Source: Actinomycetes bacterium
Lineage (GTDB): Bacteria > Actinomycetota > Acidimicrobiia > Acidimicrobiales > RAAP-2
Assembly: GCA_021826655.1 (NCBI GenBank)
Contig: JAKAZC010000177.1
Coordinates: 1-6,129 of the forward strand
Direction: 5' to 3'
DNA length: 6,129 nt
The stretch's first letter is position 1; each line of letters opens with the position of its first letter. The position numbers and the translations under genes were made by a program. The notes under the pieces are model-generated. The model did no database searches. It saw only the letters and a program-made list of their open reading frames with translations, and was not told the origin of the DNA. Shown here piece by piece: positions 1 through 4,766 of the stretch.

Positions 1-231
1 GACGGTGAAGGAGTAGACCGTCCCCGTACCGGGCAGCTCGACCCATTCGAACTGCCCGTGCTGGCATTCGAAGCAGAACGGGGTCGGCGGCAGGACGAAG
101 GTCCCGCAGTTCGTGCACCGGCAGCCCAGCAGCCGGCCTTGGAGCGCCGCGTCCCAGAAGGGCTGGGTCCGCTCGTCGGCGTAGGGGTCCTTCATGGGGG
201 CGGGGAACACTCCCCGACGCAGCTCGGTCAT
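1..231 (-). CDS. DUF35 zinc-ribbon/OB-fold acyl-CoA-associated protein (partial, C-terminus off the left edge)
   Basis: The 77 visible residues are the N-terminal helix and rubredoxin-like zinc ribbon of a DUF35 protein. Two CxxC pairs, C39/C42 and C53/C56, are probable zinc ligands, with an extra C37. They are followed by the start of the OB-fold (G-T-G-T-V-Y-S-F-T-V). In this family the OB-fold protein partners an SCP2-type thiolase or a MaoC-like hydratase, as in the Ltp2-ChsH2(DUF35) aldolase complex of steroid side-chain degradation. The ATG at 231 is well supported: AGGAGG lies 6 bases upstream, and the preceding thiolase gene stops 3 bases before the start, so translational coupling is likely. 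Usual family length is about 130-150 residues, so roughly half is missing here. The family call is firm; the role as partner of the neighbouring thiolase is inferred from adjacency and known complexes. Confidence 0.88.
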   Translation of the reverse strand, partial: MTELRRGVFPAPMKDPYADERTQPFWDAALQGRLLGCRCTNCGTFVLPPTPFCFECQHGQFEWVELPGTGTVYSFTV

Positions 232-234
232 CGC

Positions 235-1449
235 CTACCTCCTCAGAAGGGTTCCGCTGACAGGAAGGGACGCCGGACCGCCGGTGACCAGCGCGATCTC
301 CGCCCCTTCGACCTGGTTGACCGCCACGCCGCGGAGCTGCTCGACCGCCTCGCGCACGTGGGTCATCCCGATGATGTACGCCTCGGAGAGGTGGCCTCCG
401 TGGGTGTTCACCGGGATCGTGCCCCCGGGCCAGCGGATGTTGCCCTCGGCCACGAAGGGGCCTCCCTCGCCGATCCCGCAGAAGCCGTAGTCCTCCAACT
501 GCATGATGACCATGGGCGAGAAGTGGTCGTACAGCAGCGCGACGTCGACGTCGCTGGGCCCGATCCCGGCCATCTCGTACATCCGCTTGGCCACCGGACG
601 GTGCCCCGAGGACGCGAAGTACTCGTCGGGTTGCTGAAAGTAGCCGAAGATGGCCGGGCCCCAGCGGCCCATGCCGCCGTTCGCCGAGGCCATGACGTAC
701 ACCGGGGGATGGCGCAGGTCGCGCGCCCGCTGAGCCGACGTGGTGATGACCGCGACGGCCCCGTCCGTCTCCATCGTGTAGTCGAAGAGGCACAGGGGAT
801 CCGAGATCATGCGGGCGTTGAAGTAGTCGTCGACGGTGAGCGGATCCTTCTGAAGGGCCGTCGCCGGCCGCCGGATCGCGTTGTTCCGCTGGGAGATGGC
901 GACCTCGGCCATGTGCTCCCGCTTGGTCCCGTAAAGGTGCATGTGCCGTTGGGTGAGCAGGGCGAAGCTGTTCCCCGGCGAGATGAGCCCGGCGCTCGAG
1001 GTGAACGCCGCCTCGGGTGGAACGCCTCCCGACGCGTAGGGGTTGCCACCGCCCCCCCCGCCCCCGCCCCCATCGCCGACCTGGGTCCCCCCGAGGCGTC
1101 GTGTCGCCTGCTGCAGGGTCATGAGGGAGACGCAGACCTCGGCCATCCCCGACACGATCGCCGCCGACGCCAGGCCGATGGAACCGGCCGAGCCGCCCCC
1201 GCCCGACGTCAGGGTCGCGGCGAAGCGCACCTCGGGGACGCCCAGGTTGGCGGCCACCGCGGCCGGGTCGCAGGAACCGGAGTAGATGGCGAACCCGTCG
1301 AGGTCGTCCACGCCGAGGCCGGCGTCCTGCAGCGCCAGCTTGATGGCCTTGCAGGCCATCTCCATGGGGGTCTGCGGGAGCGACTGGCCTCGCTTGTAGT
1401 AAGGCGTCGCACCGACGCCGACGATCGCCGTCTGGTCCTTCAGTGTCAA
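235..1449 (-). CDS. Non-decarboxylating SCP2/Ltp2-type thiolase, probable acyl-CoA aldolase/thiolase subunit
   Basis: The 404-residue protein has a thiolase-superfamily fold of the sterol-carrier/lipid-transfer (Ltp2-like) branch. It opens with the family-typical A-I-V-G-V-G-A-T-P-Y and ends in the C-terminal half with Y-D-H-F-S (307-311), G-F-C-G-I-G-E (322-328), P-V-N-T-H-G-G (346-352) and L-S-E-A-Y (354-358). The glycine-rich segment where classical thiolases carry the nucleophilic cysteine reads T-S-G-G-G-G-S (81-87), with no Cys. Tyr307 and Tyr358 lie in motifs that appear to match the catalytic tyrosines reported for Ltp2, so a retro-aldol reaction on a hydroxyacyl-CoA is more likely than thiolysis. 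A run of nine glycines (127-135) sits in a variable loop. The start is TTG at 1449, with AAGGGG 7 bases upstream; no ATG lies near it in frame. It is paired with the DUF35 gene 3 bases downstream. The family is secure; substrate and aldolase activity are inferred. Confidence 0.9.
   Translation of the reverse strand: MTLKDQTAIVGVGATPYYKRGQSLPQTPMEMACKAIKLALQDAGLGVDDLDGFAIYSGSCDPAAVAANLGVPEVRFAATLTSGGGGSAGSIGLASAAIVSGMAEVCVSLMTLQQATRRLGGTQVGDGGGGGGGGGNPYASGGVPPEAAFTSSAGLISPGNSFALLTQRHMHLYGTKREHMAEVAISQRNNAIRRPATALQKDPLTVDDYFNARMISDPLCLFDYTMETDGAVAVITTSAQRARDLRHPPVYVMASANGGMGRWGPAIFGYFQQPDEYFASSGHRPVAKRMYEMAGIGPSDVDVALLYDHFSPMVIMQLEDYGFCGIGEGGPFVAEGNIRWPGGTIPVNTHGGHLSEAYIIGMTHVREAVEQLRGVAVNQVEGAEIALVTGGPASLPVSGTLLRR
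238..243 (-). promoter_or_regulatory. Shine-Dalgarno of the DUF35 gene, embedded in the thiolase 3' end
   Basis: On the minus strand AGGAGG forms the last two arginine codons of the thiolase and abuts its TAG stop. It lies 6 bases before the DUF35 ATG at 231. A perfect ribosome-binding site in this position suggests that ribosomes ending the thiolase re-initiate on the DUF35 gene, keeping the two products near equal amounts. Confidence 0.8.
1045..1071 (-). repeat. Poly-glycine codon tract within the thiolase gene
   Basis: Nine consecutive glycine codons (residues 127-135) appear on the plus strand as a nearly pure C tract, including a run of eight C at 1052-1059. The reading frame is intact on both sides. 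The tract sits between the V-G-D and N-P-Y segments, outside the recognisable catalytic motifs. Confidence 0.85.
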
Positions 1450-1451
1450 GA

Positions 1452-1490
1452 GTGCACCCCTTTCGTCGGGTGCACCCCCGGTGCAACCCC
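1452..1490. promoter_or_regulatory. GTGCA repeat cluster with inverted repeat at the thiolase start
   Basis: Three copies of a GTGCAcCCC-like element begin at 1452, 1470 and 1482; the third reads GTGCAACCCC. Copies one and two give a perfect inverted repeat, GTGCACCC (1452-1459) against GGGTGCAC (1468-1475), with an 8-base loop. On the minus strand this ends 2 bases before the TTG start and includes the thiolase Shine-Dalgarno (AAGGGG). It could be a protein-binding operator or an mRNA hairpin that limits ribosome access. The repeats are seen directly; function is inferred. Confidence 0.45.
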
Positions 1491-1615
1491 CAATATTCCT
1501 CGGATGATGTCCCCGTGCTCGTTCCTGCTCATCTGCCCACCCGGACTGCCGTCGCGGGTTCGCGTGGACCGCTGCACCACGCCAGCCACCGGGACGGGTT
1601 GCGGCGCCCCGCCGA

Positions 1616-2722
1616 TCAGCCGGCGACCGGCGCCCGGCCGACGTGGGGGAACAGATCGAGGAAGGCGCCCTGGGTGATGCGGTCGCGGGTCTGGTCGTCG
1701 ACGCCGTCGAACAGCTCGTGGAGGACCTTCTGGGTGTGGGGGAAGGTCCCTTCGAGGTGCGGGTAGTCGGTCCCGAACATGACGTTGCGGAATCCCATCG
1801 CCGTCATGGCCGGGATCGCGGTCTCGTCGTGCTGGAACGAGGCGTACACCTGCCGGTTGATGTACTCCTTGGGGAGCATGGAGACCTCGCCCCGGTCGAA
1901 CATCGAATGCTGCCGGTACGCCTCGTTCATGCGATCGCCGAGGAACGGCGCCCAGGTGGCCCCGCCTTCGGAGACCAGCACCTTCAGGCCGGGGTGTCGC
2001 TCGAGCGCCCCCGAGGCGATCATCATCACGACGGCCAGCTGGCCGCCGAACGTGGTGTTGACGTAGTTGATGATCGCGCCGCCCGGACCCCGGTACTTCT
2101 GCGGCTTCTCGCCCGATTCCGTGCCGATGTGGAACGCGAGGACGGACCCGGTCCCCTCCATCACGTCCCACAGGGGTTCCCATTCCGGCGCGTTCCAGTG
2201 GCCGTGCATCACCGGGGGCTTGGTCGGGAGGAAGACTGCCCGGAAGCCCTTGGCCGCGCAACGCTCGACCTCGGCAACCGACAGGTCGATCGACTGCAGG
2301 GGGAGCGTCGCGCAGGGCACGAGCCTCGGCGAGAGTGACGAGATCTCGTCACTGACCCAGTCGTTGAGCACCTCGGCCGCCGCCCTGGCCAGCTCGGGGT
2401 CGTCGAGCTCGCCGTACCAGAGCCCGAGGGAGGGGAACACCACCTCGCCCCAGACACCCTGGTCGTCGAGGTCGGCCATCCGCTTGGCGTTGTCGGTCCC
2501 GCCCTGGGCCCGCATCGCCTCCGCCATCTCGGCGTTGGCCCCGCCCGGCGCCCGCTGACGGATCACCTTCCCGTCGATGTGGGTGACGATCTCGCCGTCG
2601 ACGAACTCGGACCTCGGCATCCGGTCCGCCAGGTGGGCGGGCATGCCGTCCCGGTACAGGTCGGGAGGTTCGATGCAGTGCGAGTCACCCGAGCTCGTCC
2701 AGATCTTTTCGGTGCTGTTCAC
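1616..2722 (-). CDS. Amidohydrolase_2 (ACMSD-like) metal-dependent hydrolase/decarboxylase
   Basis: The 368-residue protein is a TIM-barrel enzyme of the amidohydrolase 2 family, which includes ACMSD and gamma-resorcylate decarboxylase. Candidate metal and catalytic residues are D13 and H15 in S-G-D-S-H-C-I-E-P-P, H198 in A-F-H-I-G-T, E252 in V-S-E-G-G-A-T-W, and D319/H322 in F-G-T-D-Y-P-H-L-E-G-T-F-P. The D-x-H opening instead of H-x-H is common in the actinobacterial branch seen with acyl-CoA and terpenoid catabolism genes. No signal peptide or membrane segment is visible, so it should be cytosolic. The start is GTG at 2722, with AGGAG 8 bases upstream. It lies 30 bases after the DUF2889 stop and 166 bases before the thiolase, on the same strand. 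Hydrolysis and decarboxylation are both possible; the substrate is unknown. Confidence 0.9.
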   Translation of the reverse strand: MNSTEKIWTSSGDSHCIEPPDLYRDGMPAHLADRMPRSEFVDGEIVTHIDGKVIRQRAPGGANAEMAEAMRAQGGTDNAKRMADLDDQGVWGEVVFPSLGLWYGELDDPELARAAAEVLNDWVSDEISSLSPRLVPCATLPLQSIDLSVAEVERCAAKGFRAVFLPTKPPVMHGHWNAPEWEPLWDVMEGTGSVLAFHIGTESGEKPQKYRGPGGAIINYVNTTFGGQLAVVMMIASGALERHPGLKVLVSEGGATWAPFLGDRMNEAYRQHSMFDRGEVSMLPKEYINRQVYASFQHDETAIPAMTAMGFRNVMFGTDYPHLEGTFPHTQKVLHELFDGVDDQTRDRITQGAFLDLFPHVGRAPVAG

Positions 2723-2735
2723 GGAACCCGCTCCT

Positions 2736-2758
2736 GTTTAGAAATGTGATTGTTAAAC
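2736..2758. promoter_or_regulatory. AT-rich 23-bp imperfect palindrome, candidate operator before the amidohydrolase
   Basis: Arms GTTTA (2736-2740) and TAAAC (2754-2758) pair perfectly, and inner AAT (2743-2745) pairs with ATT (2749-2751). That makes 8 of 11 positions symmetric about 2747. Only 6 of 23 bases are G or C in a strongly GC-rich window. The site fills the gap between two same-strand genes, overlaps the DUF2889 TAA stop, and ends just before the amidohydrolase ribosome-binding site. Length and symmetry suit a dimeric TetR- or GntR-type repressor. I could not match it to a known operator consensus, and no regulator gene is in the window. Confidence 0.45.
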
Positions 2759-3841
2759 CCTACCATCCTCGCCGATCGCACGGGCCAGGACGGGCACCTC
2801 GGCCATCGAGCGCAAGGCGTCGTTCAGGTGGGTGCAGCAGTCGGGCCCCCGGAGCACCTCGATCACGCGAGCGCGGAGGTCCGCCATCGGCTGGCCGACC
2901 AGCCAGTCGACGTTCGGCGCCGCGGCCGGGCACTCGGGATACGGCAGCACCCGCGGCTCGGCCACCACGCGGCCCAGGACGCCCCCGGCGTCGGCCGCAG
3001 CTTCGATCCGGTACTCGTGCACGGCCACCTCGGTGCCGTCGGGTTCCCGGGTCGAGTCGCGGAACATGGCGTCCACCAGGACTTGGCCGGAGTCCACCCA
3101 GACGTCTATCCGCCGCGCCCGCCGCATGGACACCCCGGGAAGGGGATCGAGCTCGTGCCAGCCCACCGGGTCCTCGGGGTCGGTGAGCGGCGGTACGGGG
3201 GCCACGTTGTGCCTCCCGCCGATGGAGGAACCGTCGGCCGCGAGCGCGCTCGACCCGGGCCGGAAGCCGGCGCAGATGCCCTCCATCGGGCGGCGTCCGG
3301 GCCGGGTGTCGCCACCGTCCGCGCCGTCCGCACCGTCCGCACCATCCCCACGGGCCGCCCGGGGCCAGTCGACCAGATGGCGCGACCACGCGAAACCGGC
3401 GACGAGGCTGGCGCCGGCGATGTCGTCCACGAGAAGCCAGAGGGGCGAGCCGCTCCGGCGTTCCTCCGGCAGGGCGTCGGTGAGGGCGGATCGGAGCTTG
3501 CCGCCGCCCCGGGCACCCACGACCTGACGGATCGCCGGGCGGTCGGGCTCCGCTCGGATCGCCTCGATGGTGCGATCGGTCCCGATCCGGGCCCACATGG
3601 CGTCGAATGCGAGGACGGCCGGCTCGCCGTGAAGCGGGGTCAGCAGGTCCCGGGCCCGACCGAGCAGGTGCAGCGGGGTCCCCCAACCGGCCGGCCAGGT
3701 CATGTCGATGCTGCTGGTCCGCCGGACCGAGCCCGGCCGCCGGGCAGGCGGGCGGGCCGCCGGGTTCCGGGGTGCCGGCGGCGGCTCCGGGCCGTCGCCG
3801 AGGCGGAGCGGATGCCGGTCCGGGCCGCGGGCGTCGCTCAC
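2753..3841 (-). CDS. DUF2889 family protein of unknown function
   Basis: The 362-residue protein matches the pattern of DUF2889. It has an N-terminal R-R-P-G-S-V-R-R-T-S-S-I-D-M (34-47) and a core with R-R-I-D-V-W-V-D-S-G (243-252), D-A-M-F-R-D-S (257-263), H-E-Y-R (275-278), L-P-Y-P-E-C (299-304) and C-C-T-H-L-N-D-A-L-R-S (335-345). The conserved Cys and His residues hint at a metal or catalytic site, but the family has no established biochemical role. A low-complexity Gly-Ala-Asp insert (165-178) interrupts the middle and should be a flexible linker. The start is GTG at 3841, overlapping the NUDIX stop in a 4-base GTGA, so the two are almost certainly co-translated. Position beside acyl-CoA genes suggests a link to CoA-ester metabolism, but that is inference. 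Confidence 0.75.
   Translation of the reverse strand: MSDARGPDRHPLRLGDGPEPPPAPRNPAARPPARRPGSVRRTSSIDMTWPAGWGTPLHLLGRARDLLTPLHGEPAVLAFDAMWARIGTDRTIEAIRAEPDRPAIRQVVGARGGGKLRSALTDALPEERRSGSPLWLLVDDIAGASLVAGFAWSRHLVDWPRAARGDGADGADGADGGDTRPGRRPMEGICAGFRPGSSALAADGSSIGGRHNVAPVPPLTDPEDPVGWHELDPLPGVSMRRARRIDVWVDSGQVLVDAMFRDSTREPDGTEVAVHEYRIEAAADAGGVLGRVVAEPRVLPYPECPAAAPNVDWLVGQPMADLRARVIEVLRGPDCCTHLNDALRSMAEVPVLARAIGEDGRV
3313..3348. repeat. Four tandem 9-bp units encoding a Gly-Ala-Asp repeat
   Basis: On the plus strand the units are CACCGTCCG, CGCCGTCCG, CACCGTCCG and a degenerate CACCATCCC. On the coding strand they give the Gly-Ala-Asp insert in the DUF2889 protein. Because the unit is a multiple of three, copy-number change would keep the reading frame. 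Confidence 0.75.
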
Positions 3842-4581
3842 GTCCCTCCCCCGGTGACCGCGCCGGTGACCCCGGCACCTTCGCCGACCTGGTCGCCGAG
3901 CTCGAACCGCCAGGCCCCTGGCGTCATCCAGAGCCGCCGCCGCCGACCGGCCCGACCCAGGTCGAGGTCCTCGTACGCGGCATCACCCGCCCACAGCGCC
4001 ACCATGCCATCGTCCCCGGGCCCCGGGGCGATACGGGTCTCGTAGCGCTCGGGCTCGTGGCGGCGAGCCTCGGCCAGGGCGTCGTGCACCGACGACTTCG
4101 ATGCCAGCCAGTGCAACGTGATCCACGTCGGGGGCACGAGCTGCATCTCCCCGCGCCCGTGGGCGGCCAGCACGTCCGACGGCGGCATCCAGACGTGGTC
4201 GTGGATCTCGGACCCGTCGACGGTCACGTCCGACACGGCCGGAGCGGGGGCCAGGAAGATCCAGGTCGAGAAGCGCCTCACCGCCGTGGACGGCGGGAGC
4301 CAGTGCGAGAGGGCGACGAGCTGGTCGCGCTCGGGCTCCAACGCGGCCTCCTCCCTCGCCTCGCGCACGGCGGCGCGACGGGCAGTGGCCAGCTCGTCCC
4401 GGGGGTGCTCGGGATCGGCGTCGCCGTCGTCGACCATCCCGCCGGGGAAGACCCACATCCCCCCGAACTGCCCCCGCTGGTTGCGCCGGAGCATGAGCAC
4501 CTCCATCCGGCCGTCGACGTCGCGCCCGAGCACGACCGTCGCCGCGGCCACCGGCGCCTGCACCCCGGCGCCCTCGGTCAC
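3838..4581 (-). CDS. NUDIX hydrolase, NUDT19-like (possible CoA or nucleotide diphosphatase)
   Basis: From the GTG at 4581 the protein has 247 residues. A beta-strand entry (A-A-A-T-V-V-L-G) leads to M-L-R-R-N-Q-R-G-Q-F-G-G-M-W-V-F-P-G-G (F-P-G-G at 45-48). The second half of the NUDIX box is R-E-A-R-E-E-A-A-L (73-81), where E74, E77 and E78 are the expected magnesium ligands. The box is split by an acidic insert of roughly ten residues, and its usual glycine is alanine. The downstream L-V-P-P-T-W-I-T-L-H-W-L and the split box resemble the NUDT19 group, some members of which cleave CoA to phosphopantetheine. The reading frame continues to an ATG at 4677 (279 residues), but codons between 4677 and 4582 have many A/T third positions while codons after 4581 have almost none, so 4581 is preferred despite no clear Shine-Dalgarno. 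It overlaps the DUF2889 gene by 4 bases. The fold is firm, the substrate inferred. Confidence 0.85.
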   Translation of the reverse strand: MTEGAGVQAPVAAATVVLGRDVDGRMEVLMLRRNQRGQFGGMWVFPGGMVDDGDADPEHPRDELATARRAAVREAREEAALEPERDQLVALSHWLPPSTAVRRFSTWIFLAPAPAVSDVTVDGSEIHDHVWMPPSDVLAAHGRGEMQLVPPTWITLHWLASKSSVHDALAEARRHEPERYETRIAPGPGDDGMVALWAGDAAYEDLDLGRAGRRRRLWMTPGAWRFELGDQVGEGAGVTGAVTGGGT

Positions 4582-4766
4582 CGGGCTGCGAGCCGATCGG
4601 GGCAGGCGCGGGACTGGCGGGGAGGTCGGCGGACCATCGGGTCGGAAGAGCACCGCACGGCTTCGACCATAGAGCATCCACCCGGCCGGACCGCCCGCCT
4701 GTGGACGCGAGCCCGGTCCCGGAGGCCTCCCCGGGACCGCGCGCACCCCCTCGCTAGATTGCTCCG
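4582..4766. other. Divergent intergenic region between the NUDIX and helicase genes
   Basis: The 185-base spacer separates divergent genes and should carry both promoters. The helicase side has a recognisable -10 element. On the NUDIX side I see no convincing promoter or ribosome-binding site; TATGGT on the minus strand (4671-4666) is a weak -10 candidate. No RNA gene or terminator is evident. Confidence 0.5.
4755..4760 (+). promoter_or_regulatory. Probable -10 element of a leaderless helicase promoter
   Basis: TAGATT agrees with the sigma-70-type consensus at four of six positions and ends 6 bases before the helicase ATG at 4767. That spacing would place transcription start on the ATG itself, giving a leaderless mRNA, a common arrangement in Actinobacteria. 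It agrees with the absence of any Shine-Dalgarno. A weak -35 candidate, GGGACC, lies at 4733-4738. Confidence 0.5.

Noticed and set aside
1602..1614. Small hairpin CGGCG-CCC-CGCCG just after the amidohydrolase stop as a terminator
   Set aside because: The stem is only 5 bp and no T-run follows on the minus strand; such stems arise by chance in GC-rich DNA.
58..1677. A 539-codon open frame on the plus strand opposite the thiolase gene
   Set aside because: It is antisense to a clear thiolase, is rich in Arg, Gly, His and Pro, and has no recognisable domain. Long antisense frames are expected at this GC content.
1446..2261. A minus-strand frame that overlaps the amidohydrolase and fills the gap before the thiolase
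   Set aside because: It is the shifted frame of the amidohydrolase; no frameshift is needed because the amidohydrolase is intact to its own stop at 1616.
2750..4045. A 431-codon plus-strand frame opposite the DUF2889 and NUDIX genes
   Set aside because: It cuts across the boundary between two recognisable minus-strand genes and has shadow-like composition.
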